Positions 45,201-56,943 of a stretch of DNA of 64,000 nt are shown in pieces. Made by a program: the position numbers and the translations under genes. The first letter of the stretch is position 1. Every line of letters starts with the position of its first letter. The notes beneath the pieces were generated by a model. It was given only the letters and a program-made list of their open reading frames with translations, had not been told where the DNA came from and made no database searches. The DNA comes from Kitagawia praeruptora (taxonomy: Eukaryota; Streptophyta; Magnoliopsida; Apiales; Apiaceae), in contig CM075353.1 in assembly GCA_037693485.1 (NCBI GenBank), positions 60,940,501-61,004,500 of the forward strand. Direction: 5' to 3'.

Positions 45201-46517
45201 TTACTACATCATGAGGTCCTATTGTACTGCGTTCACATGACTGATAATAAAAAAACATAAAAAGCAAAATGTTGAACACATAAAAGTAACAATAACTGCT
45301 GCCTGATGGTACTCATTCCTCATCTTGCACTCTCAGGCTCTCAGCTGATTGCATGCTTACATTGACAAATATGGCTTTGCTGATTATGACATTGCTTGTT
45401 TTAACAGGAGTCGGCTATATTAGGGAAATTGAAGTTTAGGCTAAATTCACCTACTCCGTATGTCTTTATGCTAAGATTTCTCAAGGCTGCTCAATCAGAC
45501 ACAAAGGTGTGTATTTTATTTCTATGCCAAATTGTATAAACACCTTTTACCATATATATATAGACTAGCATGTGTATTCAGTACATTTTTCATCATTTTA
45601 TATTTATCTATCAACTTGATTGAATGGAATCAAAGTATAACACTTGGTCCCGAAATGAAATTAACACTAGGACATTAGCAATATAGATGACCATGTACTT
45701 TTAAGTTCATGTTTTCTTTAGACAGTCTTGATTATGTGCTTATGATTATTTTTACTTAAAGATTTTAATCAAGTATCTTCTTCCAACTCACAATACTAAA
45801 TTTTATTTTTACCGGCTGAATTCTCTGCAGTTTGAACATCTGGCCTTCTATCTCATTGAGCTTTCTTTAGTTGAATATGAAGCCGTGGATTTCAAGCCCT
45901 CATTGCTATGTGCATCTGCTATCTACCTTGCACGATGTACGTTACAGATGATTCCTGCATGGACCCCACTTCTTGGTAAACATGCACAGTATGAAGAATC
46001 ACAAGTCAGGTAATTCTTACAGACTTACACCCCATATGTTCTGAAAGGACGAATGTAGGTGGGAATTTATTTTGTAATTTGTATATAGATATTCCACTCA
46101 ATTCCATGCATACAAATTAAACTAGTCCCACAAATTTGTAGTTGAGGTTTTTTAATTCTACTTTTACTCAATTTCTCCACAAAGCTCATCATAAAATTTG
46201 CATGCACTCAGTTTTTTCACTCTTCCCTCTTACATTGTCACTTTCACCTTTAATTTTGTTCATAGTTTTTAATCTCATTCTTTTCTCATTTTATTCTCTC
46301 CGACCAGACAGAGCACCTGTATAACAAAAATCTTGAACCATCAATGTTGGTTATAACGACTTGTGTATTCTAATGTTGCAGGGATTGTGCAAAGAGTCTT
46401 TTAAGATTCCAGAAAGCTGCTAAACAGGGGGTATTAAAAATTACTTACCAGAAATTCATGAGACCTGCTTACAGCAAGGTTGCAGCAATTAAGCCTTTGG
46501 ATAGGCTGCCACTTTAA
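36981..46517 (+). CDS. CYCB3;1: Mitotic cyclin, B3 type, 658 aa, 22 coding exons
   Basis: B-type cyclins activate CDKs at G2/M; plant CYCB3;1 acts in mitosis and meiosis. Exons: 36981-36995, 37089-37140, 37248-37329, 37658-37712, 37986-38040, 38118-38211, 39082-39139, 40620-40704, 40778-40865, 41034-41063, 41155-41212, 41331-41379, 41480-41555, 41931-41988, 42742-43014, 43092-43214, 44406-44495, 44626-44787, 44910-44969, 45408-45506, 45831-46009, 46382-46517. All introns are GT-AG, and the exons sum to 1977 nt in one open frame. The destruction box RKVLADISN (RxxLxxIxN) is at about 93-101. RRSYTSLLM, just before the cyclin fold, and YVDEIYQYYW are B3 hallmarks. Cyclin box N starts MRGILVNWLIEVH (about 437); the C-terminal cyclin domain includes SPTPYVFMLRFLKAAQS. 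The length is close to Arabidopsis CYCB3;1. The many small N-terminal exons were assigned by splice phase and are less certain than those after 42742. Confidence 0.9.
37744..37870. repeat. Perfect ~57-bp inverted repeat in a cyclin intron
   Basis: The left arm 37744-37800 (TTTTCCCACTTCCTGAAG... ending in a T run) and right arm 37808-37870 (A run ... CTTCAGGAAGTGGGAAAA) are exact complements apart from run length; the spacer is GCTAAGT. Confidence 0.92.
38685..38863. mobile_element. Stowaway-like MITE in a cyclin intron
   Basis: Begins TACTCCCTCGTGTC and ends GATAGAGGAAGTA, degenerate Stowaway-type inverted ends with TA at each end, about 180 bp apart. The interior is AT-rich without an ORF. 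Confidence 0.55.
39147..39205. repeat. (AC)n(AT)n(T)n microsatellite in a cyclin intron
   Basis: A CA run, then an AT run, then a T run, starting 8 bases after the donor of the exon ending at 39139. Confidence 0.95.
39227..39375. repeat. ~75-bp tandem duplication in a cyclin intron
   Basis: CATGATTAAATA.TGTAT.CT to CAGTCTGTTTTTCAACTTAA occurs twice in a row with a few substitutions. Confidence 0.8.
40623..40676 (+). repeat. 27-bp in-frame tandem duplication in a cyclin exon
   Basis: AACTCAAGAGTGAGCCTGAG plus TCAAGTC is present twice without a mismatch, encoding NSRVSLSQV twice in the N-terminal region of the cyclin. Confidence 0.93.
42274..42660. repeat. ~193-bp tandem duplication in a cyclin intron
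   Basis: Both copies run from TTGAGTTTAAACTTGCTACA to ATCATCC.GCACTTCAGTTGG and differ by only a few bases, so the duplication is recent. Confidence 0.88.
43915..44034. mobile_element. Small fold-back element in a cyclin intron
   Basis: The left arm (GGATCATGGGATCCCAATTC then GGTTAACGGGAATGGGAAT) and right arm (ATTCCCATTCCCGTTAACC then GATCATGGGAT reversed) pair over about 45 bp with few mismatches around a ~30-bp centre. It looks like a short MITE of unknown family. Confidence 0.6.
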
Positions 46518-47808
46518 AGCAGCTACACTGGGAAGCTAAGGATTTATGGGGTCTTCTCATATTAAAACTTGATGATCTATGGGGTCTTCTCATATTAAAA
46601 CTTATGTACATAGCAATGTTACAGCTGTATTCTATCTAATGTTGTAAACTTATTACATCAATTTGATGTTGTAAACTCAATAGATAGATATCTTGAAAAC
46701 CTTAAGGATTTAGATTCTCCTCGAAAGCTTTTCAATAGCAATCCAAAATATCTACATGTATGGATTTGAAATTTTGAATGGCCCTTCAATGCATTTCAAT
46801 TCTGATCAAGAGTATCCAAAACATGTACTGGTTGGTTTGCATTGTCATCGAGAGCTTTATATAGTTTTAAAAGTTCTTGTTTTAGTATCAAAATCTGACC
46901 ATTTTATTGTTGTTTTTGGTAAGGGATATTCAATTTGCTAAACTGTAGGGTGACAATTATACTTCTCCTTGTGCCTGCAGACTTCTTTGTCTCTTCACAT
47001 TACCTGCCTTGTGCTTGTGAAGCTTAGTATTCCATATAAAATTGCCTTCCTTTCTCCGCAAAATTTGAAATAAATTGCATATGTAATCCTCTTGATGTTA
47101 GTGTTTCATAGTTCTGTCGTCATGCATGGAAAATATGTTTTCTTATGCTTTGTTTCTACACATGTATTGCAAAAAAGAAAGAAATCTATGTTATGACTTG
47201 AGCTGGACAGTAGCAGCTTGGTGAAATGTTAATGAAGCATAGAATATGTGGGAGCAGTGAGATTGATCTACTGATTTTAATTATGCATCTGATACTCTGA
47301 CATACATTGTTTTTGGAGCAAGTCCATACACTCATTCCAGAGGCCAGAGGGTGAAGTCTGAAGAAAATGTTATAGCTGAAAAGGGTTTGATATAACATAA
47401 ACCTTGAATATTTTAAATTTACATTCATTTTGTTAAATTATATACTACTGCGCTGATTTTTTTACTTTAATTTAATCTATATGTATTATTTTAAGTCTCA
47501 GAAAATAACTAAAATTTAGGTAATTGGATAGGCCAAAAACCAAATATAACACAGATATAGAACAAGTAAATAAGGCAATGGACCAAATTCACGAAACAAG
47601 CATCGTCCCAGTATCAAGCAACTTAGTCCCAGTATCAAGCAACTTACTGTTACAAGTTTGAAACCCTGTTGCCCTGGCATACCAATGCCTCGTAGGAGTT
47701 ATCGCATTAATCAGATCATATAAAATGACTGATATATAACATAGCTAAGCTCTTAAATGTACCATTGCAATCAACGCAGGTCAAACAATGTTCTATAGAG
47801 TGGATGAA
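46518..47808. other. Cyclin 3' UTR and intergenic spacer
   Basis: The 3' UTR contains a 34-bp direct repeat (GATCTATGGGGTCTTCTCAT type) at about 46540-46610. The polyadenylation point is not certain, probably before 46700. The rest is AT-rich with no gene, RNA or element recognised. Confidence 0.55.
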
Positions 47809-49069
47809 GGGGCTGTACACGAACCGAGCCGAGCTTTGATCGAAACGAGCCGAGCTTTGATCGAAACGAGCCGAGCCGAGCTTTGATCTTAACGAACCGA
47901 GCCGAGCTTTGACCGAACCGAGCCGAACTCGAGTTGTTCACGAACAGCCTCGATCCGAGCCGAGCTCGATAGCGAACAATTAATTTGGTTGGAGATATTA
48001 GTAGATCACTACTATTCTAAGTAGTACTAGTAACTAGTGCTTTGTCACGGATTGTTGTTTCTATTTTTTAAAACTAATTTAATGATATTCCCAAATTTTT
48101 TAAAAATAAAAAATTAATTTGGTTGGAGATCTTAGTAGATCACTACTAATTTAACTAGTACTAGTAACTACTGCTTTGTCACGAATTGTTGTTTCTATTT
48201 TTTAAAAATTATTTTTCGACAATCCGAGCTCGATCCGAGCTCGACGATTCTACGAGAATTTTTATGAAAGCCTTTCATTAGCTTTTCTTCGATGGAAGTT
48301 TGATTTTCGAGCTGTTCGCGAACAATTAATTTGGTTGGAGATCTTAATTATTCTAAGTAGTACTAGTAACTAGTACTTTGTCACGGATTGTTGTTTCTAT
48401 TTTTTAAAAAATATTTCTCGACGATCCAATCGTACGGATGTCAAGATAAATCTAATTTAGTGATATTCCCAAATTTTTAAAAAATAAAAAATTAATTTGG
48501 TTGGAGATCTTAGTAGATCACTACTAATTTAACTAGTACTAGTAACTACTGCTTTGTCACGAATTGTTGTTTCTATTTTTTAAAAATTATTTTTCGACAA
48601 TCCAACCGTACGGATGTCAAGAAATATCTAATTTAGTGATATTCCCAAATTTTCAAAAAATAAAAAATTAATTTGGTTGAAGATCTTAGTAGATCACTAC
48701 TAATTTAACTAGTACTAGAAACTAGTGCTTTGTCACGAATTGTTGTTTCTATTTTTTTAAAAATATTTCTCGACGATCCAATCATATGAATGTCAAGATA
48801 TATCTAATTTAATGATATTCCCAAATTTTCAAAAAATAAAAATTAATTTGGTTGGAGATACAAAATAAAAAGTAAAAATTTTGATTTTTTTCGAGCTTTA
48901 ACGAGCCAACGAGCCGAGCTCGAGCCGAGCCGATCTTGAGCCAAACCGAACCGAGCTCTTATCGAGCCGAGCTTAACGAACAAAAATCTTGTTCGAGCTC
49001 GAGCCGAACCGAGCTTTTATCGAGCCGAGCTCGAGCTGTTCATTAAAAGCTCTGTTCGTTTACAGCTCA
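47809..49069. mobile_element. Fold-back element with GAGCCGAGC arms and internal tandem repeats
   Basis: Both ends consist of GAGCCGAGCT(C/T)GA-type minisatellite (47825-47970 and 48895-49045) in inverted orientation, with terminal GGCTGTACACGAACCGAGC at the left and GAGCTGTAAACGAACAGAGC read inward from the right. This end type is common among hAT-like plant MITEs. The interior has about six units anchored on ATTAATTTGGTTG(G/A)AGAT at 47979, 48113, 48326, 48489, 48665 and 48843. No transposase ORF. Confidence 0.65.
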
Positions 49070-50015
49070 GAATGTATATGGTCTGTCAACCAGTTCGCAA
49101 AAAAAAAAAAAAAATTGGCAAGAACTCGGCAAGTTTGTGATGCCGCGCATCAAGTAAAATGACAAAATGGCTTACAAACAATGTGATATCCATTTATACA
49201 AGGGGACTCATAAAATCTAAAATGCTGGTGACGTGCATATAGCTCTCTACAAGGAATTTTTTTTCAGCTAATTGCTCTCTAGTCTCTACTAGGAATTTAC
49301 TCGACTGAATAATTATAGAAGTGCTTAGTAAAGTGAAGGTAGCTCTTCACTGGTAGTATATTCAACTAAATTTCAGTAGAAGTGCTGGCATAAAAAATCC
49401 AGGCTCGCAAGAAGCAGTCAATCACATAGAATATCTCTCAAAGTTTATCAGCATTAAGTTTATCTCCTAATCATAAGTAAAGCTACTATTTTAAGATGTA
49501 AATTATAACCAGGTATTTATCCAAGAAACAAGGAGATGCACAAGTCGTTATTGCAAGAAGCAGCCAGACTATTTGCTCAATCCATATTTAGCTTTAACTC
49601 TAAAAATTAAACATGTGAACTATCACCTTCCGAGGCCATATGCAATCCATGTGGCAGTAACAAGAAACAGGAAAAACAAATTTCAAGAAATGGGATGCAA
49701 CAAGAGTATGAGATATCATATACTTTCACCACTGTCTATAACAAAATAACATATTGATTTTGTATACAACTACACATACACCCAAATTTGGTCCATGCAA
49801 TCAAATTTTCCCTCTACCACCAGGAATTAAATTCAACCACTTACACGCAGTCTGTACATATGCTAGCCAAAAACAAACCCCGTCAAGTGTATCTAGGATT
49901 CAATACTGTACCTAAGAGGCTAACAGGTACAATACAAAAGATACACTTGTATTGGGGATTTAAAGTAATTTGTTTTTATATATATATAACAATAAGCAAA
50001 AAGTACCTCCCCTCA
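49070..50015. other. Intergenic spacer
   Basis: AT-rich with an A run at 49099. I see no gene or element. Its right end probably includes the 3' UTR of the minus-strand gene ending at 50016. Confidence 0.55.
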
Positions 50016-50909
50016 CTATGAACAAGAAACTAGGCAATCTTGAGCAATTATAGAAGAACCTTCATTCTCCAAAGTCTCTCGAACAGCTCTATAAAACAGC
50101 AACCAAGACGAAGAGTAGCTGTCGACCGGAGACCAAAAGAATGTGGGCTTGGGGCTTGCTGAAGCAGTCACTAAATCCAACACAGACACTGCTGGTTTCA
50201 ACTGGTGCGGGAAATTGAACACCAAGTTATCAACTTTATGTTCATAAATTTTACCATTTCGGTCCAATTTATAACGAGAAGTACCCTGAAATTGGCCTTT
50301 AGCCTCCCAGGGTACCCGAGGAACACCCTTCAAATTCCACCTTATCAAGATCACATTTTGAGAAGGCTGCCAAACCCTAAATATCTCTAGTGAAATCTCT
50401 CTAAACAGAATCTTGCCATGGAATCTCAAAGCCCAGAATATCAACTTGTAATTCTCAATACCAGTAAATTTATTCAAAGGGTCAACAAATGTTATATCAT
50501 CCCTGTCAAAAATTCAATAAAAATCCAAACTTTAAATTCAAGAATTCATATACTAATTCACAAAAGCAAAGAGAATAAACAAAAAGGGTTACCTGTAAAT
50601 ATCATAATTAAGATTTTTAGTGAAGAGCAGAGGCATATCTTCACGTAGAGTCCTCACAGCCAAGCCAAGATTGACATAAAAATCATCATGTTGGTGCTTC
50701 TGACCACCTGGAGGAGCTTGATTAATCTGGGCCACACGATTAGGGGGAGAATCAAGCTTCGTAACTGATGAAATGGGCTTAGCTGTTAATGTTAATGGAG
50801 AAGAAATGAGAGGTGTTTGGGGATGAAAAATACAAGTAGATGATGATTTATCTTTGTGTTGTAATAAAGCAGGAGATGGAGGAGAGAGATTGGGAAGAAC
50901 AAAAGCCAT
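50016..50909 (-). CDS. DUF2358 family protein, probably plastid, 267 aa
   Basis: Two exons: 50909-50593 and 50502-50016, joined by a GT-AG intron within an Arg codon; total 804 nt in one frame. I chose the ATG at 50909 (MAFVLPNL); an in-frame ATG six codons upstream (50927) is possible. The first ~60 residues are Ser/Pro/Thr-rich and poor in acids, like a chloroplast transit peptide. The remainder has the DUF2358 pattern: LREDMPLLFTKNLNYDIYRDDITFVDP, then KFTGIENYKLIFWALRFHG, an IRWNLKG strand, and SRYKLDRNGKIYEHKVDN. This NTF2-like fold family is found in plants and cyanobacteria and its biochemical function is unknown. The gene looks intact and is convergent with the cyclin. Confidence 0.88.
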
Positions 50910-50974
50910 TACTACAACTAGTGTCAAGTTATATTTGTTTTCGGTTGTGCGGTTTTAGTTTAGCTTAGGTTTAC

Positions 50975-50976
<2 letters not shown>

Positions 50977-51014
<38 letters not shown>
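50977..51014. repeat. (GA)n microsatellite upstream of the DUF2358 gene
   Basis: An uninterrupted GA run about 70 bp upstream of the start codon, so in the 5' UTR or core promoter. Confidence 0.95.
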
Positions 51015-51019
<5 letters not shown>

Positions 51020-52140
51020 GTTAGACGCGTGCTGGCAATATTGCATTCTAAGAAATATTGAGTGGTTTAAAAAGATCCTCCTGCCTGCAATTTTTACTCC
51101 TCATTTTGATGATTACAGTTCTGTAAACGTCATGTACATTTCTCGGCCGCACGTTTATATTGCTGAGAAATGAGACTTAGAGTATGTTTGGGATTGCTGT
51201 TGCAGATAACAACATCAATTTATTTTTGAAAAGTTGTTTGTTAAAATTTAAAAGCCGAAAAAAAGTTGTTTTTCAACTTTTGCGAAAAATAGTAGCTAAC
51301 TGATTTCAAAATCAAATCTCATCAAAAACATTATTTTTAATATATTTTTACATCAAAACATGCACATATTAAAAATATTACCAAACAGTCTTCAGTTTTT
51401 TACAACATCACTTTTTTTACCAGCACTTTTTCTAACAGCACAATAATTTTTAACAATCTCAAACAGAGTCTCAGTTAAACAAGTCGAGTCAATCGTCAAA
51501 CTCGAATTCAACGTCAACCAAGTAGTTTGAGTCAAACGAGTCATAATTTTCGAATTTGAAACTCCGGTTTGATATCAATTTGATGTGTTCAAACTTTTTT
51601 TGAGAACTCGAAAAAATTTCTTTAAATATTAATAAAAAATTGAATATGATAAGTTTGAGTTGAATTCATTTCGATTAATCGAATTCGTTCCGATTAAATA
51701 TTATATATAAACAAGTGTTCAAACGAAATATTGTTACTCTCTCTCCCTTCTAACCCTAACCTCCATTAAAGAGTTTTGAGGGAGCTTCCATCGATTTTCA
51801 TCGGTGGAAAGCCCCAATTCTTTTTCGTTTTTTCCTGCTTTCATATATTGTTTTCTTCAATAAACCTCCCAAAATATCAAATGTGACTTTGACTTATTGA
51901 TCCTTTGAGAACTTGAATGATACTCTGACTTGTTAACTTCCTGAGTTCTCGAATAGAGTACTGGACATGTCGAATCCCTGAGTTATCGAATGGAGCTTTA
52001 ACTTGTTGACTCTTTGAGATATCGAAAGTGTCTTTTGACATATCGAATCCTTGACTTCTTGAATAGACCAAATTACTTCTCGAATTAGTACTTAGGCATT
52101 TCAATATTCAAATTCCCATTAGTACTTCTCGAATTACTTC
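51015..52140. other. Spacer with a degenerate minisatellite
   Basis: AT-rich and without a gene. At 51883-52075 about five ~37-bp units of a diverged repeat occur (CTTGTTGACT.TTTGAG.TATCGAA and variants). It ends where the old copia remnant begins. Confidence 0.5.
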
Positions 52141-52199
52141 TTGTATCTTTTGACCTAATATGATCAATAGTGATAACTCCAGTTGAGAGTAGTTGTCTA
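52141..52199 (-). pseudogene. RNase H tail of the older copia element, left fragment
   Basis: On the minus strand 52199-52141 encodes QLLSTGVITIDHIRSKD (first Q shared with the target duplication), the usual end of copia RNase H. It directly continues the ...RRRHNSIR frame that stops at 61268 on the far side of the inserted young element. Similarity ends at about 52143, where the old element itself is truncated. Confidence 0.75.
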
Positions 52200-53731
52200 T
52201 GTTGGTTCCGATCGCACAAAACGCAACGGAAAATGATAATAAAATCAAATCGGAACCAATCCCGGATCCATGTATAATTAACGGATAATCACGGTAGTAA
52301 GAAAAATTTACCTTGTGAAGCTTTACAAAGGGATGTCAATTAGAGATCCTAGCTTGCACGATTTCGAGTGCTCCTCTTCGAAGCCTCCTCTAAGGTATCC
52401 ACACGAACACTCCAAGAACTTTTCTTGTCCGAAAGTGAGGTACTAGCCTCAATGAAAAATCGAGAGAGAGAGATATGTAGGGTTAGGGTTTTCTTGCGGC
52501 TTGTGTTTGTTTTTAACGTGAAAAACCGATGCCTCAATTTACAATCCTTATCAATATATATATAAGGTATTATGGAGCATTAAGCCCAAGCTAAAAAACT
52601 AGTCCAACTTGATTAATCAAATAATAGAATCATATCCTATTATTTAAATCAATAATAATTAAGTCATACTTAATTATTAAAGTCATATCTCATTTGTATT
52701 TTATTATAGCTTAATTAAGTCCCACTTAATTAATATAATAAAATCCAACTCCTCATTTAATTAATTTAAATTCATAATTTAAATTAATTCTCCCTTTAAA
52801 GTGTTCTATGTGTGTGACCCTGTATGCTATTATTTAACTGGCAATAATTTTATTCTCCAATAAAATTATAAACAATGAGCGGCATCTAGTAATACATCAT
52901 TGCTACCCAATTAAATAATAATTAAATCGTGATCCGATAAAACCTTTTGTGATTAATGTTCCCGTGTGATATAATCCCTTTAACCAAATATTATAGATTA
53001 AACTCGAGGCATGTTTATTGTCATCCTCTTCATAATTTAATCCGGGTTTACTTGATCCATGAGTAGACTATTAATAACAAATCATTATTTGAGCACGGCC
53101 ATGCATTTTATAGTCTCACTCAATCAAGAGGCCAATAATATCTCTCCTATCTGATAGGAGGGTTAAATCCTTTATCTATCATTCATATTTCTCATACGAT
53201 TCACAATATACCCGATGTCCACTTTTATCATTACTCGGTCAAAGGTAACTTTTAATGTAGTCAAAGTATATTATCCTCGTATAGAAATATAATGATCTCA
53301 AGTCAAAGGATCATTACACCATAATCACTGTGAGTCTTTCTTATGACTTAATTAACATGAAGAATCTCACGGTGGGTCTGTCCAGTACCATGTACCCTAC
53401 ATGTACCTATGTATTGACTTTAGTATCTCCATACTTATAACCAATGAGATGTGGTTATCAGTCAAAAACATACTAGTCTATTTATGTATTATTATTGTCC
53501 TGTATAATAATACTCGACTAGGGACCTTTAAGAATATGATATATATTATATAATCTCAAATTCAAGTTGTAAACTTAAACTATATAATGTGTATCATTAT
53601 TCTAAGGACATTTATTATGCTAACAAATATCGCAGTAATTAGAGTCATAATAAATACATTTATTTAATAATCAAATGACATAAGGTTTATTTAAGAAACA
53701 ATGTATTGCCTCTAGGGCACCTACACTAACA
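52200..53731 (-). repeat. Copia 3' LTR (1532 bp)
   Basis: In plus orientation TGTTGGTTCCG...CTACACTAACA. Next to it, inside the element, ATCTCCCAC (53732-53740) is the reverse of the polypurine tract GTGGGAGAT. Confidence 0.95.
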
Positions 53732-53745
53732 ATCTCCCACTTGCA

Positions 53746-56700
53746 CTAGAGCCAATCACCCATGTATCTAATACCCATGGAACTAGTGTGACCGTCGTGC
53801 TTCTGCTGCGACAGGCCTTTGGTCAGTGGGTCTGCAATGTTATCATTTGTATGCACTTTACATATATGTATTTCACCCCTTTCATTAATCTCTCGTATGA
53901 GGTGATATCTTCTGAGTATATATTTGGATCGGGAGTGCGATCTAGGCTCTCTAGCCTATGCGATGGCCCCATTATTATCGCAGTATAGATCAATGGGATC
54001 TGCAATCGATGGAACCACTTCCAAATCAGAAATGAATTTTCGAATCCAAACTGCCTCCTTAGCCGCTTCACAAGCTGCAATGTACTCAGCCTCCATTGTA
54101 GAATCAGCTACTGTTTCTTGCTTTGAACTCTTCCAGCTTACAGCACCTCCATTTAGACAAAACACAAAACCAGACTGTGATACAGTATCATCCCTGTCTG
54201 TTTGGAAACTTGCATCGGTGTAACCCTTTACAACCAATTTCTCCTCTCCTCCATACACCAAAAATGAATCTTTAGTCCTTTTCAGGTACTTTAGAATATT
54301 CTTGACTGCCGTCCAGTGACCTTCACCTAGATTAGACTGGTATCTGCTCGTCATGCTCAAAGCATACGAAACATCGGGGCGAGTACATACCATTGCATAC
54401 ATGATAGATCCAATTGTTGATGCATATGGAACTTTATTCATGTGGTCCTTCTCATCTAATGATTTCGGACATTGGTCTTTAGAAATCGTTATCCCTTGAG
54501 ACACAGGGACATATCCCCTTTTAGCATTTTGCATACCAAAACGATGCAAAACCTTATCAATGTATGTACTTTGACTTAGACCGATCATCCTTTTAGATCT
54601 ATCTCTATAGATCCTCATTCCTAGAATGTAGGTTGCCTCTCCTAAGTCTTTCATAGAGAAATTGCTCCCTAACCATGTCTTAACAGCCTTTAGAGAAGGT
54701 ATGTCATTCCCCATTAGTAGTATGTCATCAACATACAGTACTATGAATGCCACATGGCTCCCACTAACCTTCTTGTAAACACAAGGTTCATCCTCGTTTT
54801 GAATAAAGCCATACTCCTTGACTGTTTCATCAAAACGAATATTCCATCTCCCAGAGGCTTGCTTCAATCCATAAATGGATCGACGTAATTTACATACCTT
54901 GCCAACATTCCTTGGATCGACAAAACCTTCAGGTTGTGTCATGTACACATCCTCTTCAAGGCTCCCATTAAGGAAAGCTGTTTTGACATCCATTTGCCAG
55001 ATTTCGTAATCATGGAATGCTGCAATTGCAAGCAAAATCCGTATGGACTTGACCATGGCAACTGGTGAGAAAGTTTCATCATAGTCAATACCATGAATTT
55101 GTTTGAACCCTTTCGCAACCAGTCTTGCTTTATAGGTCTGAACATTTCCTTCCATGTCAGTTTTCTTCTTGAAAACCCATTTGCACCCTACGGGTTTTAC
55201 CCCTTCAGGTGGATCAACCAAATCCCAAACTTGGTTTTCGTACATGGAATCCATCTCGAATTTCATGGCTTCAAGCCATCTCTTAGAGTCTGGACTGTTC
55301 ATAGCATCTTGATATGTGAGAGGCTCATCCTCATCTATGAGCATCAAATCCCCACATTGAGTCAAAAGAAATCCATATCTCTCTGGCTCATGGCGAATTC
55401 TACCAGATCTACGAACAACCTGTGTTTCTTGAGCATTATCATTATTCTGCTCTTGTTCCACCTCAGGTTCAATGCTATTTTGTGGTTCTCGATTTTCATC
55501 GAGATCTATAGTTCTCCCACTGTCTCTTTTGGAAACAAAATCCTTTTTCATGAAGACAGCATCTCGAGCAATGAACACTTTCTGCTCAGAAGGACTATAA
55601 AAATAATACGCCTTTGTTTCTTTAGGGTATCCCACAAAATTACACTCTTCGGATTTAGGTCCAAGCTTGTCAGATACTTGACGTTTTACAAACGCCTTGC
55701 ATCCCCAAATTTTCATAAAGTTCATGCTTGACCGTTTCTCCTCCCATATCTCATATGGAGTCTTTTGAACCTTCTTGGTTGGAACACGGTTAAGTGTGAA
55801 AGCCGTTGTTTCTAGAGCATAACCCCAGAAACTTATTGGAAGATCTGCATGACTCATCATCGATCGTACCATGTCTAACAGGGTACGATTTCTCCTCTCT
55901 GAAACTCCGTTCTATTGAGGTGTACCTGGCGGAGTGAGTTGTGATATAATGCCACACTCTTTTAAATACTCTTTAAATTCGGTGCTTAAGTATTCACCCC
56001 CACGATCGGATCGTAAGATTTTAATACTTGCACCTCCGCCTATTTGCTTCTCTACTTCAGCCTTGTATTCTTTGAATTTTTCAAAAGAATCGGATTTATT
56101 CTTCATAAGATACACATATCCATATCTACTGAAGTCATCAGTAAATGTTATGAAGTAGTAGTAGCCTCCTCTAGCCATCACACGCATTGGGACACATACA
56201 TCACTATGTATTAGCTCCAAACGTTCAGTGGCCCTTTGACCCTTACCAGTAAAAGGGGCTTTAGTCATCTTACCAAGCAAACAAGATTCGCATTTTTCGT
56301 ATGATTCAAAATCAAACTTATCCAAGTATCCATCCTTATGTAATTTGGATATGCGTTTCTCATTTATATGACCTAGACGACAATGCCAGAGGTATGTTTG
56401 ATTTGAGTCATTAACTTTAAGTCGTTTGTTTTCTATGTTACAGACCGGATTATCTAAATCAAGAACATATAAACCATTAAATAAACGTGCAACACCATAG
56501 GTTAAATCATTTAAAGCAAAAGAGCAACTATTGTTCTTTATTATAAACGAAAAACCTTTCTTGTCCAAACAAGAAACAGAAATAATGTTTCTGCGAATCG
56601 CTGGCACGTAAAAACAGTCTTCAAGTTCTAAAACAAGCCCAGAGGGCAAAGATAAATAATAAGTTCCTACGGCTAAAGCAGCAACTCTTGCTCCATTGCC

Positions 56701-56943
56701 AACTCGTAGGTCCACTTCTCCCTTAGCCAAAGTCCTACTTCTCTGCAGTTCCTTCACATTTATACAAATGTGAGAAGCACATCCAGTATCCAATACCCAA
56801 GATGTAGAAATAGACAGATTGACTTCTATAACATAAATTCCTGAAGTAGAAGCTTGTTGAGCCTTCTTCTTCTTCAGATCCTCCTTCAATCTATCCTTCT
56901 CAAGGATTGATCGAACGGATAGAGAGTTTGTGTTGTTTGTCAT
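53746..56943 (-). pseudogene. Copia gag-pol with deleted gag and two premature TAG codons
   Basis: One frame runs from ATG 56943 to the terminal TAG at 53746. After only ~17 gag residues (SVRSILEKD) it jumps to sequence just before the protease, so nearly all of gag, including the CCHC knuckle, is deleted. Protease WVLDTGCASH, integrase zinc finger and core (LIHSDVC, LRSDRGGEY), RT with FIVLYVDDILLM and RNase H (GYTDASF, STMEAEYIAA, LYCDNNG) are all present. Stops interrupt at 55912-55914 in the integrase (after GTPQ) and at 53956-53958 in RNase H (after NNGAIA); both are TAG where a CAG is probable. With gag missing it must depend on a related element, and the integrase stop should block pol as well. 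Confidence 0.9.

Noticed and set aside
52349..52565. Identical small ORFs in both copia LTRs (also 59885-60101)
   Set aside because: They match only because the LTRs are near-identical copies; opposite-strand ORFs overlap and no domain is present.
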